From Sphingomonas sp. 37zxx (GTDB lineage Bacteria; Pseudomonadota; Alphaproteobacteria; Sphingomonadales; Sphingomonadaceae), in the NCBI RefSeq assembly GCF_000786205.1, contig NZ_JROH01000010.1, positions 1 to 64,000 of the forward strand: a stretch of DNA of 64,000 nucleotides. The letters are read 5' to 3'. The position numbers and the translations under genes are program-made. The first letter of the stretch is position 1; every line of letters begins with the position of its first letter. Of the stretch, positions 56,416 to 64,000 are shown one piece after another. The notes under the pieces were generated by a model. That model was given only the letters and a program-made list of their open reading frames with translations. It had not been told where the DNA came from and did no database searches.

Positions 56416-56433
56416 AGAAATATATAGCAGAGG
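56406..56433. promoter_or_regulatory. Inverted repeat at the abiE promoter
   Basis: CCTCTG (56406-56411) and CAGAGG (56428-56433) flank a 16-nt AT-rich centre containing TATATA, which reads as a -10 element on the minus strand. The repeat spans the antitoxin start, so antitoxin binding here would shut down transcription. Confidence 0.6.
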
Positions 56434-56494
56434 TTTTATCACAACATCGCCTACTCGGAAATCCTAATTTCGGGAGGATGGCGGGGTCTTTTCG

Positions 56495-56580
56495 GCCGGC
56501 CAGCCATTTGGTGGGGAAAGCCTTCCCCCTGGCCGGCACCAAGGTCGCCGGCGCACCCCCTTCTGCGGGGAGACCCCGCA
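56495..56580. other. Hairpin-rich segment between abiE and ardC
   Basis: Two strong structures: GCCGGCCAG (56495-56503) with CTGGCCGGC (56529-56537) enclosing GGGGAA/TTCCCC (56513-56528), and TGCGGGG/CCCCGCA (56564-56580) with a 3-nt loop. They may insulate the divergent abiE and ardC transcription units or be part of the ardC mRNA leader. No coding frame is supported here. Confidence 0.55.
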
Positions 56581-56590
56581 ACGCCCCCTT

Positions 56591-56670
56591 TAGAGGGAGA
56601 GTGCGGACCGGGTTTGCCGTGACGGGTTGAAAGTCGGGAGAGAGGCTTCCGGCGCCCGTCGCGGAGAACC
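56591..56670 (+). ncRNA. Structured leader, copy 1 (upstream of ardC-like gene)
   Basis: Begins with a purine block GAGGGAGAGTG and CCGGG, then a nested hairpin: outer stem GACGGG (56621) with CCCGTC (56655), inner stem GTCGGGAG (56633) with CTTCCGGC (56646) closed by two G-U pairs, loop AGAGG. The same architecture is found in copy 2 with a compensatory change. It ends 3 nt before the ATG, so it can mask or expose the ribosome site. Confidence 0.65.
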
Positions 56671-56673
56671 GCG

Positions 56674-57627
56674 ATGTCCAGAAACACCGCTCGCGCCCGT
56701 TCCGGCAATGACCGGACGGGCCTCTATCAGGAAATCACCGACAAGATCATCGCTGAGCTGGAAGCCGGACGTATCCCCTGGGTGCAACCCTGGGGGACGG
56801 CCGCGGCGAAGGCGCCGCTCGCCATGCCGCAGAATGCGTCAACGCACCGTCGCTACTCCGGGATCAACGTCCTGATCCTGTGGGGCGCGGTCATCGAGCA
56901 CGGCTTCGCCGGTCAGAGCTGGCTCACATTCCGCCAAGCGCTCGGCCTCGGTGGCAATGTCAGAAAGGGCGAGCGCGGCACCACCGTCGTCTATGCCGAC
57001 CGCTTCGTGCCCGATGATGAACGCAAGCGGGCCGCCGAGCATGGCGAGGAGGCACAGGCAATTCCGTTCCTCAAGCGCTTTACCGTCTTCAATACCGACC
57101 AGTGTGAGAACCTACCGGAGGACATCGCCGCTGTCGTGCCGCCGCCTCCGCCGGGCATGATCGAGCCGCAAGCCGAGGCGCTGATCCGGGCCACAGGCGC
57201 GGATTTCCGCATCGGCGGCGGCCGCGCCTTCTACAACCCGTCGCACGACTTCGTGCAGGTCCCGCCGCCGGCCGCCTATTTCGAACCGATCAACTGGCAC
57301 CGCACCGCATTCCACGAGCTGGGGCATTGGTCGGGTCATCCCTCCCGGCTTGGCCGTGACATGGCCGGTTCCTTCGGCTCCAAATCCTACGCACGCGAGG
57401 AGCTGGTGGCGGAAATCGCGGGCGCTTTCATCTGCGCCTCGCTCTCCATCGCGCCGACTGTGCGCCATGCCGACTACATCGGCTCGTGGCTGGAGGTTCT
57501 GCGCGAGGACAATCGCGCCATTGTCCGCGCCGCCAGCGCCGCGTCGAAGGCCGCCGAGTTCATCCTCGGTTTCCAGCCGGGCATCGACCAGCACGCGGTG
57601 GCGGATGACGAGCGGGCGGCGGCGTGA
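56674..57627 (+). CDS. ArdC-family antirestriction protein with zincin-like domain
   Basis: 317 aa. N-terminal ssDNA-binding ArdC domain: TGLYQEITDKIIAELEAGRIPW, RRYSGINVLILW, FRQALGLGGNVRKGERGTTVVY and FTVFNTDQCENLP. C-terminal zincin-like domain with HELGHWSGH (HExxH, zinc metallopeptidase motif) and the third ligand region YAREELVAEIAGAFI. ArdC proteins on plasmids and integrative elements shield incoming DNA from restriction. Preceded by the structured leader. Confidence 0.92.
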   Translation: MSRNTARARSGNDRTGLYQEITDKIIAELEAGRIPWVQPWGTAAAKAPLAMPQNASTHRRYSGINVLILWGAVIEHGFAGQSWLTFRQALGLGGNVRKGERGTTVVYADRFVPDDERKRAAEHGEEAQAIPFLKRFTVFNTDQCENLPEDIAAVVPPPPPGMIEPQAEALIRATGADFRIGGGRAFYNPSHDFVQVPPPAAYFEPINWHRTAFHELGHWSGHPSRLGRDMAGSFGSKSYAREELVAEIAGAFICASLSIAPTVRHADYIGSWLEVLREDNRAIVRAASAASKAAEFILGFQPGIDQHAVADDERAAA

Positions 57628-57688
57628 CAGGCCACGCCGAAACGTGGAGCCGGAAATACGCTTCTCCGGCATCCCGGTTCGGCGGCTG

Positions 57689-57765
57689 GAAGAGTGAGAG
57701 GAGTGCCGGGTTTTCGTGACGGGTTGAAGGTCGAGAGAGAGGCTCTCGACGCCCGTCGCGGAGAC
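57689..57765 (+). ncRNA. Structured leader, copy 2 (upstream of parB-like gene)
   Basis: Same layout as copy 1: purine block, CCGGG, outer stem GACGGG (57718) with CCCGTC (57752), inner stem GTCGAGAG (57730) perfectly paired with CTCTCGAC (57743), loop AGAGG. Versus copy 1 one inner pair changes from G-C to A-T and two wobble pairs become Watson-Crick, so pairing is conserved while sequence changes. It ends 7 nt before the ATG. Confidence 0.7.
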
Positions 57766-57772
57766 TACCCCC

Positions 57773-59905
57773 ATGGCTACTGCCGTTCAGAAAATCACCC
57801 TCAGCGCCTCGCGCGACATCCCCTTCAACAAGCTGGTGCTCAGCCAGTCCAACGTCCGGCGCGTGAAGGCCGGCATCTCGATCGAGGAGCTGTCCGAGGA
57901 CATCGCACGGCGCGGTCTGCTTCAGGGCCTCAACGTCCGGCCGGTGCTCGATGCCGAAGGCGCCGAGACCGGCATGTTCGAGGTCCCGGCCGGCGGTCGC
58001 CGCTACCGGGCGCTCGAACGCCTCGTCAAGCAGAAGCGCCTCGCCAAGACCGCGCCCGTGCCGTGCATCCCGAAATCTGCCGACGCCGCTACCTCGGCCG
58101 AGGAGGATTCCTTGGCGGAAAACGTCCAGCGTGTTGCGCTGCATCCGCTCGACCAGTTCCGCGCCTTCCTGGCGATGCGCGAGAAGGGGCAGCCCGAGGA
58201 GGACATCGCCGCGGCCTTCTTCGTCCCGGTCAATGTCGTGAAGCAGCGCCTCCGCCTGGCCGCGGTGGCTCCCAGCCTGCTCGACCTCTACGCAGAGGAC
58301 GGCATCACGCTGGAGCAGCTCATGGCGTTCACCGTCACCCATGACCACGCCCGTCAGGCGCAGGTCTGGGAGGTGATCCAGCGCTCCTACAGCAAGGAGG
58401 CCTACCAGATCCGCCGCATGCTGACGGAGACGACGGTGCGCGCCTCCGACAAGCGCGCGCAGTTCGTCGGCCTGGACGCCTACTCCGAGGCCGGGGGCGT
58501 CGTCATGCGCGACCTGTTCCAGAACGACGACGGCGGCTGGCTGGAGGACGTCGCTCTCCTCGATCGCCTGGTCGCCGACAAGCTCAAGGTGGAGGCCGAA
58601 ACCATCGCCGCCGAGGGCTGGAAGTGGATCTCGGTCGCGGTCGAGACGCCCTACGGATACGACCACGGCCTGCGCCAGCTATCCGGCACGACTGCCGATC
58701 TAAGCGCTGAGGAGCAGGCGACGATCGAGGCGCTGAACGCCAAATACGCCAAGCTCGAAGCCGACTATGAAGGCGCCGACGAACTGCCGGACGAGGTCGA
58801 TGAACGGCTCGGCGAGATCGAGACGGCGCTCGCCGCCTTTGACAACCGTCCCGTCGTCTACGACCCGAGCGAAATCACCCGTGCCGGCGCGTTCGTCAGC
58901 ATCGACAGCGAAGGCAAGCTGTCGGTCGATCGCGGCTATGTTCGCCCCGAGGACGAGGCGCCGGTCACAGTGGATGGCGAAGGCGATACCGGAGCCGAGG
59001 GCGCGACGCCCGAAGCATCCGACCCCACCGCCCCGGTCGTCCAGCGCGCGATCATCACGATCGGCGGCCAGGCCGAGCCGGAGGACGAGGAAGACGGCGT
59101 CATCAAGCCGCTACCGGAACGTTTGGTCACCGAGCTGACCGCGCATCGGACGCTGGCCTTGCGTGACGCCCTCGCCACCAATCCGCACGTCGCTCTCACG
59201 ACGCTGCTGCACAAGCTGGTGCTCGACACCTTCCAGCGCACGGCGGCGTCGGGCGGATGCCTAGAAGCCTCGGTGCGGCATGTCTTCTTCCCCGTCCAGG
59301 CGGCCGACCTGAAGGACAGCCAGTCCGCCAAGGCCATCGCCGCGCGGCAGGAGGAATGGAAGGCCGATCTGCCCACGGACGAGGATGCACTGTGGGATTG
59401 GCTGGACGGCCTCGACGACGCCAGCCGTTCAGCGTTGCTTGCCCATTGCGTCTCCTACGGCGTGAACGCCCTCTATGAGAAGGTCGATCGCTATGGCGGA
59501 GCCGGGCTTTCGCAGCACGGCCTCGAACGCCGCATGAAGCACGCGGATCGCCTGGCCCGCGCCGTGGGACTCGACATGGTCGATGCCGGGTGGCGGCCTA
59601 CCGTTGACAACTACCTCGGCCGCGTCACCAAGCCACGCATCCTCGAAGCGGTGCGCGAGGCCAAGGGCGAGCAGTCAACCCAGCTCATCGACCACCTCAA
59701 GAAGGCCGACATGGCCCGGGAGGCCGAGCGGTTACTCGACGGCACCGGCTGGCTGCCCGAGCCGCTGCGCCTGGTCGATATCGAGACCGCTACGGATGCG
59801 CCGACTGGCGAGGCCGAGACTCTGCCCGACTTCCTCGCCGACGACGACGAGGACGCTGCTGTCGAGACCGAAGACGATCCGGCCCGCATGATCGCGGCCG
59901 AATAG
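57773..59905 (+). CDS. ParB/RepB/Spo0J-like partition protein, long form
   Basis: 710 aa, about twice a usual ParB. The N-terminal ParB nuclease-like domain covers residues 10-110 (DIPFNKLVLSQSNVRRVKAG, EVPAGGRRYRALERLV, EEDSLAENVQRVALHPLDQ), followed by the helix-turn-helix (IAAAFFVPVNVVKQRLRLAAVAP). The rest is a long tail with an acidic region (EPEDEEDGVIKPLPE) and a C-terminal domain of unknown role ending DEDAAVETEDDPARMI. Such extended ParB proteins are standard in alphaproteobacterial plasmids and integrative elements. No ParA is visible nearby. Confidence 0.9.
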   Translation: MATAVQKITLSASRDIPFNKLVLSQSNVRRVKAGISIEELSEDIARRGLLQGLNVRPVLDAEGAETGMFEVPAGGRRYRALERLVKQKRLAKTAPVPCIPKSADAATSAEEDSLAENVQRVALHPLDQFRAFLAMREKGQPEEDIAAAFFVPVNVVKQRLRLAAVAPSLLDLYAEDGITLEQLMAFTVTHDHARQAQVWEVIQRSYSKEAYQIRRMLTETTVRASDKRAQFVGLDAYSEAGGVVMRDLFQNDDGGWLEDVALLDRLVADKLKVEAETIAAEGWKWISVAVETPYGYDHGLRQLSGTTADLSAEEQATIEALNAKYAKLEADYEGADELPDEVDERLGEIETALAAFDNRPVVYDPSEITRAGAFVSIDSEGKLSVDRGYVRPEDEAPVTVDGEGDTGAEGATPEASDPTAPVVQRAIITIGGQAEPEDEEDGVIKPLPERLVTELTAHRTLALRDALATNPHVALTTLLHKLVLDTFQRTAASGGCLEASVRHVFFPVQAADLKDSQSAKAIAARQEEWKADLPTDEDALWDWLDGLDDASRSALLAHCVSYGVNALYEKVDRYGGAGLSQHGLERRMKHADRLARAVGLDMVDAGWRPTVDNYLGRVTKPRILEAVREAKGEQSTQLIDHLKKADMAREAERLLDGTGWLPEPLRLVDIETATDAPTGEAETLPDFLADDDEDAAVETEDDPARMIAAE

Positions 59906-59913
59906 CCTCCGCC

Positions 59914-59933
59914 GGGGCGGCTCCGGCCGCCCC
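59914..59933 (+). repeat. Hairpin just after the parB-like stop
   Basis: GGGGCGGC and GCCGCCCC are perfect 8-bp arms around TCCG, 8 nt after the TAG. No T-tract follows. It may stabilise the 3' end ahead of the main terminator at 59961. Confidence 0.55.
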
Positions 59934-59960
59934 GCATCCGCTTCCACTATCAAATCCAAC

Positions 59961-60004
59961 CGAAAGCCCGGCCCCCTGCATCACAGGGATCAGCCGGGCT
60001 TTCG
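59961..60004 (+). terminator. Strong terminator after parB-like gene
   Basis: CGAAAGCCCGGC (59961-59972) and GCCGGGCTTTCG (59993-60004) are perfect 12-bp arms with an inner CCCTG/CAGGG stem, followed by a T-rich stretch (GTCGTTT). A classical intrinsic terminator, palindromic enough to work in both directions. Confidence 0.8.
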
Positions 60005-60258
60005 TCGTTTCAGGAGTCCTTGCCGGCTGATTTCTTCACCCACTTCTCGTGCCTTCTCGATGGCGGCACGCCGCCCGTCGTTCTCGCCCTGCCGCTCACC
60101 TCCCTTTCGAACCCATGACGGCTCTCTTGTCTGGGCGCGGCGCAACGCCGGTCAACGGACAAGCCGTTGCCGCATCGACCATCCGGTCTCGCGTGACCGG
60201 CGCCGCCTGACCGCGCCCGGCCGACGGGTCGCCGCAATGGGATCAGGAGGTGACAGCG
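60005..60258. other. Spacer before the DUF4326 gene
   Basis: 254 bp of GC-rich sequence between the terminator and the DUF4326 gene. No reading frame is supported; a minus-strand frame of 254 codons (60010-60774) crosses DUF4326 and the next leader and looks like a shadow. The ribosome site AGGAGG at 60245 belongs to the DUF4326 gene, and its promoter must lie here. Confidence 0.4.
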
Positions 60259-60567
60259 ATGTGCAGGGTTTTGAACAAACGCGAGGTCGGCGTGCCTGCC
60301 GGGGCCCTCTACATCGGCCGGGGCAGCAAGTGGGGCAATCCACTCCGCATCGGCCTCGACGGCGACCGCGCCGCCGTCATCGTCAAGCACGAGCGTTGGC
60401 TGGCCGATGAGCATCATCTGCTGCGGGCGCTCGACGAACTGCGCGGCCGCGACCTCGTATGCTTTTGCGCACCACTCGCTTGCCACGGCGACCTGCTGCG
60501 CCGGCTCGCCAATGCCAGCCGCGACCAGCGCATCGCGTGGTGGCGCAGCGTCAAGGCTTCGGCTTGA
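60259..60567 (+). CDS. DUF4326 domain protein
   Basis: 102 aa from the ATG at 60259, with AGGAGG 8 nt upstream (a GTG three codons earlier overlaps that site). The family signature is clear: YIGRGSKWGNPLRIG near residue 18 and LVCFCAPLACHGDLLRRLAN near the end. DUF4326 proteins are small, common in phages and mobile elements, and of unknown biochemical role. The stop lies at the start of the next structured leader. Confidence 0.88.
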   Translation: MCRVLNKREVGVPAGALYIGRGSKWGNPLRIGLDGDRAAVIVKHERWLADEHHLLRALDELRGRDLVCFCAPLACHGDLLRRLANASRDQRIAWWRSVKASA

Positions 60568-60640
60568 GAGGGAGAGTGGGGCCGGGACGGGTTTGAGCCG
60601 ATGCGGTCGAGAGAGAGCGCCGGTCGGCTCGGTCCTTCCC
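60566..60640 (+). ncRNA. Structured leader, copy 3 (upstream of strawberry-notch gene)
   Basis: Shares the purine block GAGAGGGAGAGTG, GGGACGGGTTTGA and GGTCGAGAGAGAG with the other copies, but the stem is rebuilt: GAGCCGA (60595-60601) pairs perfectly with TCGGCTC (60624-60630), extended by GGAC/GTCC (60585/60632). The purine loop is kept. It ends about 20 nt before the ATG. Confidence 0.55.
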
Positions 60641-60660
60641 GCTCTCCCGAGGTTTCCCCC

Positions 60661-63600
60661 ATGACGAGTGCTTCTGCTTTCGCGGCCGACCCTGCGCCCG
60701 CGTCCCTCCCCTTCGCCTCTGTTGCCGATCCGGCCGCCGCCGTTGCCGAGGCTGCGCGGCTTCTCCTTCCCCATCTCGAACGCGGCCAGCGTGTGGACGC
60801 GACCGACCTCCGCGCTGCGATGGAGGCGGCTTTTGGGTCGTCAGACGCCTCCGGCGCCTGGGACTGGAAGGCCGCCTATGACGCCTGCGAAGTGGCGACA
60901 GTGCTCTTCCTGCGCAAGTTCGGCCCGGCCATCCGCGCCAAGGCCGCATCGCCCGCCGCCATGCTGCCGATGCTGGCCAAGATCGCGGGCCTTCTCCCCA
61001 CCCATACGCGCCGATCCGAGGAGAGCCAGACGCTCCAGCAATTCTCGACGCCGATTGTCTTGGGACTTGCCGCTAGCACGGCCGCCGCGATCACGCCGAC
61101 AGACCGCGTGCTCGAACCTTCGGCCGGGACCGGCCTGCTCGCCATTCTGGCCGAGCTTGCGGGCGGATCGCTCATCCTCAACGAGTTGGCCGAGACCCGC
61201 GCCGGGCTGCTCGACCGACTGTTCCCGAACATCGCCATCACCCGCTTCGACGCGGCGCAGATCGACGATCACCTCGACGATGGCATAGTTCCGAGCGTCG
61301 TGCTGATGAACCCGCCGTTCTCGGCATTGGCCCGCGTCGATGGTCGCATGGCGGACGCCGCGCTGCGCCATATCGCCTCCAGCTTGTCGCGTCTTGCCGA
61401 CGGCGGCCGTTTGGTCGCCATCACCGGCGCGAGCTTCGCGCCCGACACCCCAGCTTGGCGCGACGCCTTCGCACGGCTGCAGGAACGCGGGCGCGTGGTG
61501 TTCTCGGCCGCGATCGACGGCTCCGTCTACGCCAAACACGGCACCACCATCGACACCCGGCTGACGGTGATCGACAAGGCTCCGGCCGTTGATCCGACCG
61601 CCTTTCCGGCTTCGCCCGGGATCGCACCCGACGCCGCCACGCTGCTCGGCTGGATCACGGATCATGTCCCGGCGCGTCTGCCTGTCGTGGCGTCCGTTGC
61701 CGTCCCCCTGATCGCACGCCCGGCGCTCCCGCGAACGGTGCGCGCCTATACGGTGCGCCCGTCATCGGCGCCCGCGAACACGATCGAGCCCGAGGCCAGG
61801 GAACTGGCCTATGAGACGGTCGATTGGACGCCGGCCGAGGGCGACCGCATCACCGAGGCGCTTTATGAAGAATACGGTTTGCAGGCGATCCGTATTTCCG
61901 GCTCTCAGGCCCATCCGACCAAGCTGGTGCAGTCGGCGGCCATGGCCTCCATCGCCCCGCCCAAGCCGAGCTATCGGCCGCATCTGTCCTGCAACGTCGT
62001 CACCGACGGCCTGCTGTCCGACGCCCAGCTCGAAAGCGTCATCTACGCCGGCGAAGCCCATGCCGGTCATCTCGCCGGATCATGGACGGTGGATGAGACG
62101 TTCGATCTCGTCTCGGCCGCCCGCGATGACGCCGAGAACGCCGTCCGCTTTCGCCGTGGCTGGTTCCTGGGCGATGGCACCGGCGCCGGCAAGGGCCGCC
62201 AGGTCGCCGGCATCCTGCTCGATAACTGGCTGAAGGGCCGCCGCCGCGCCGTCTGGGTGTCGAAGTCCGACAAGCTGATCGAGGACGCGCAGCGCGATTG
62301 GTCGGCCCTCGGCATGGAGCGCCTGCTGGTCACGCCGCTCTCGCGCTTCCGCCAGGGCACCGCGATCCGGCTGGCGGAGGGCGTCCTTTTCACCACCTAC
62401 GCCACGCTGCGCTCCGACGCGCGCGAGGAGAAGGTTTCGCGCGTCCGGCAGATCGTCGAATGGTTGGGCTCCGACTTCGACGGAGTGATCATTTTCGACG
62501 AGAGCCACGCCATGCAGAACGCCGCTGGCGGCAAGGGAGAACGCGGCGACCATGCCGCCTCGCAACAGGGTCGTGCCGGCCTCCGGCTCCAGCACGCACT
62601 CCCGAATGCGCGCATCGTCTATGTCTCGGCGACCGGCGCCACCACGGTCCAAAATCTCGCCTATGCCCAGCGCCTCGGCCTCTGGGGCGGCGAGGACTTT
62701 CCCTTCGCCACACAGGCCGAGTTCGTCGAGGCGATCGAGGCCGGCGGCGTGGCGGCCATGGAAGTGCTCGCCCGCGACCTACGCGCGCTCGGCCTCTATG
62801 CGGCCCGTTCGCTCTCCTACGAGGGTGTCCAATACGAGCTGGTTGAGCACACGCTTACGCCCGAGCAGATCCGCATCTACGACGCCTATGCCGACGCCTT
62901 CGCGATCATCCACAACAATCTCGACGCGGCGATGCAGGCCGCCAACATCACCGGCTCGACTGGCACGCTGAATGCGCAGGCCAAGTCCGCCGCCCGATCC
63001 GCCTTCGAGAGCGCCAAGCAGCGGTTCTTCTCGCACCTGATCACCAGCATGAAGACGCCGTCCCTGATCCGCTCCATCGAGCGCGATCTGGAAGACGGCC
63101 ACGCCGCCGTCATCCAGATCGTCTCGACCGGCGAAGCGCTGATGGAACGCAGGCTGGCGGAGATCCCGACCGACGAATGGGACGACGTGCGGGTCGACAT
63201 CACGCCGCGGGAGTACGTGCTGGACTATCTTGCCCATTCCTTTCCGGTGCAGCTCTACGAGCCCTTCACCGATAGCGAGGGCAACCTGTCGTCGCGTCCG
63301 GTCTATCGCGATGGCCAGCCGGTCGAAAGCCGCGAAGCCGTCGCCCGCAGGGACCGGCTGATCGAAAAGCTCGCCTCCCTGCCGCCGGTGCATGGCGCGC
63401 TCGACCAGATCGTCCAGCGCTTCGGCGCGGACACAGTGGCCGAGGTGACGGGCCGCTCGCGTCGGATCGTGCGCAAGGGCGATCGACTGGTTGTCGAGAA
63501 CCGCGCCGGTTCCGCCAGCCTCGCCGAGACGCAAGCGTTCATGGATGACAACAAGCGTATCCTCGTGTTCTCGGAAGCAGGCGGCACCGGGCGCTCCTAT

Positions 63601-64000
63601 CACGCCGAACTGTCGGCTCGGAACCGGCGGCTGCGGGTCCATTATCTGCTCGAGGCTGGATGGAAGGCGGACGCCGCCATCCAGGGTCTCGGTCGCACCA
63701 ACCGGACGAACCAGCAGCAGCCGCCGCTGTTCCGGCCGATCGCGACCAACGTCAAAGCCGAGAAGCGTTTCCTCTCCACGATCGCCCGCCGTCTCGACAC
63801 GCTCGGCGCGATCACCAAGGGCCAGCGCCAGACCGGCGGCCAGGGCCTGTTCCGCCCCGAGGACAATCTGGAGAGCCACTACGCCCGCGACGCCCTGCGC
63901 CAGCTCTATCTATTGCTGGTCCGGGGCAAGGTCGATGGATGCTCGCTCCAGGTGTTCGAGGACGCCACCGGCCTCTCGCTGATGGATGCGGGCGGCATCA
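60661..64000 (+). CDS. Strawberry-notch family methylase/helicase (partial, no stop in window)
   Basis: At least 1113 codons, open to the window edge. The ATG follows leader 3. The N-terminal third has an adenine-methylase-like fold: VLEPSAGTGLLA near residue 149 and NPPF near residue 217. The middle is a superfamily-2 helicase core: GDGTGAGKGRQ (Walker A, about residue 504), IIFDESHAMQN (DExH-type, about residue 612), VYVSATGAT (motif III), then QGLGRTNRTNQQQPP (motif VI) near residue 1015. This is the strawberry-notch type protein found in plasmids and integrative elements, thought to work on DNA modification or conflict with restriction. Because it lacks a stop here, it is easily missed in an ORF search. 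Confidence 0.92.
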   Translation, partial: MTSASAFAADPAPASLPFASVADPAAAVAEAARLLLPHLERGQRVDATDLRAAMEAAFGSSDASGAWDWKAAYDACEVATVLFLRKFGPAIRAKAASPAAMLPMLAKIAGLLPTHTRRSEESQTLQQFSTPIVLGLAASTAAAITPTDRVLEPSAGTGLLAILAELAGGSLILNELAETRAGLLDRLFPNIAITRFDAAQIDDHLDDGIVPSVVLMNPPFSALARVDGRMADAALRHIASSLSRLADGGRLVAITGASFAPDTPAWRDAFARLQERGRVVFSAAIDGSVYAKHGTTIDTRLTVIDKAPAVDPTAFPASPGIAPDAATLLGWITDHVPARLPVVASVAVPLIARPALPRTVRAYTVRPSSAPANTIEPEARELAYETVDWTPAEGDRITEALYEEYGLQAIRISGSQAHPTKLVQSAAMASIAPPKPSYRPHLSCNVVTDGLLSDAQLESVIYAGEAHAGHLAGSWTVDETFDLVSAARDDAENAVRFRRGWFLGDGTGAGKGRQVAGILLDNWLKGRRRAVWVSKSDKLIEDAQRDWSALGMERLLVTPLSRFRQGTAIRLAEGVLFTTYATLRSDAREEKVSRVRQIVEWLGSDFDGVIIFDESHAMQNAAGGKGERGDHAASQQGRAGLRLQHALPNARIVYVSATGATTVQNLAYAQRLGLWGGEDFPFATQAEFVEAIEAGGVAAMEVLARDLRALGLYAARSLSYEGVQYELVEHTLTPEQIRIYDAYADAFAIIHNNLDAAMQAANITGSTGTLNAQAKSAARSAFESAKQRFFSHLITSMKTPSLIRSIERDLEDGHAAVIQIVSTGEALMERRLAEIPTDEWDDVRVDITPREYVLDYLAHSFPVQLYEPFTDSEGNLSSRPVYRDGQPVESREAVARRDRLIEKLASLPPVHGALDQIVQRFGADTVAEVTGRSRRIVRKGDRLVVENRAGSASLAETQAFMDDNKRILVFSEAGGTGRSYHAELSARNRRLRVHYLLEAGWKADAAIQGLGRTNRTNQQQPPLFRPIATNVKAEKRFLSTIARRLDTLGAITKGQRQTGGQGLFRPEDNLESHYARDALRQLYLLLVRGKVDGCSLQVFEDATGLSLMDAGGI

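Larger units (their letters stand above)
46104..64000. mobile_element. Island B: partial integrative element with defence and element-maintenance genes
   Basis: From the second att core rightwards the gene content changes to a defence block (SIR2-HerA-SbcDC, AbiE) followed by ArdC, ParB, DUF4326 and strawberry-notch genes, a set usual in alphaproteobacterial integrative conjugative elements and plasmids. No integrase, relaxase or type IV secretion gene is inside the window; they would lie beyond 64000. Extent to the right is unknown. Confidence 0.65.

Noticed and set aside
60010-60774. Minus-strand frame over DUF4326 and leader 3
   Set aside because: Arg/Gly/Pro-rich composition, no domain, and it opposes two well-supported genes.

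Overview
The window reads as high-GC alphaproteobacterial DNA, most likely Sphingomonadales (Sphingomonas-like). The reasons are the number of TonB-dependent receptors (six), the receptor/tryptophan-halogenase/SapC/cupin gene set, a 'vgr-related' HEMTH protein next to a PCu(A)C lipoprotein, and the dnaK-dnaJ setting. No rRNA, tRNA or CRISPR array was recognised. Almost all coordinates are supported by complete reading frames. The last gene runs off the right edge.

Left part (1-30.5 kb), apparently chromosomal. (i) 175-11488 is a glycan-use locus: a LacI-type repressor, two Trp_halogenase proteins, a cupin-like protein, SapC and a large TonB receptor in one leftward operon, with a divergent MFS transporter and a family-16 glycoside hydrolase (EIDIME motif, laminarinase-like). 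The divergent promoter region holds a perfect 14-bp operator-like palindrome and a second related site. (ii) 11558-14919 is a siderophore receptor plus PepSY membrane protein behind a Fur-box-like site. (iii) dnaK-dnaJ, with a 12-bp-stem terminator. (iv) A PCu(A)C copper chaperone, a vgr-related protein, a TonB receptor with a secreted M19 dipeptidase, a DUF4168 protein and an RlpA lipoprotein. (v) A DabA/DabB inorganic-carbon transporter operon with two small accessory genes, and a divergent LysR regulator whose start codon abuts a perfect inverted repeat.

Island A (30507-46103) is bounded by two direct 19-bp copies of the 3' end of guaA (reads T-I-E-W-E-stop on the minus strand), a known integration hotspot. 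Each copy is followed by a diverged, AT-rich arm of about 250 bp. Between them is one rightward, tightly overlapping gene run that looks dedicated to copper: a DUF2946 protein, three TonB receptors (one with a frameshift), two exported DJ-1/PfpI (isonitrile-hydratase-like) proteins, a PepSY protein with a histidine cluster, an exported Fe/Mn superoxide dismutase, an MbnP/MbnH-type pair, CopC, and a CopD fused to a PCu(A)C domain. My working idea is a copper-chelate (possibly isonitrile chalkophore) import and release system.

Island B (46104 to beyond 64000) is probably a second element in tandem at the same site, with intact guaA expected further right. Its left end is a defence block: a leftward operon SIR2-HerA-SbcD-SbcC (bacterial HerA/Mre11/Rad50 order with a SIR2 NADase-like gene at the head), then an AbiEi/AbiEii toxin-antitoxin pair. 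After that come rightward genes typical of integrative or plasmid-like elements: an ArdC-type antirestriction protein, a long ParB-like protein, a DUF4326 protein and a strawberry-notch methylase/helicase. Three of these are preceded by related leaders; the two closest copies fold into the same nested hairpin with a compensatory base change, pointing to a conserved regulatory RNA.
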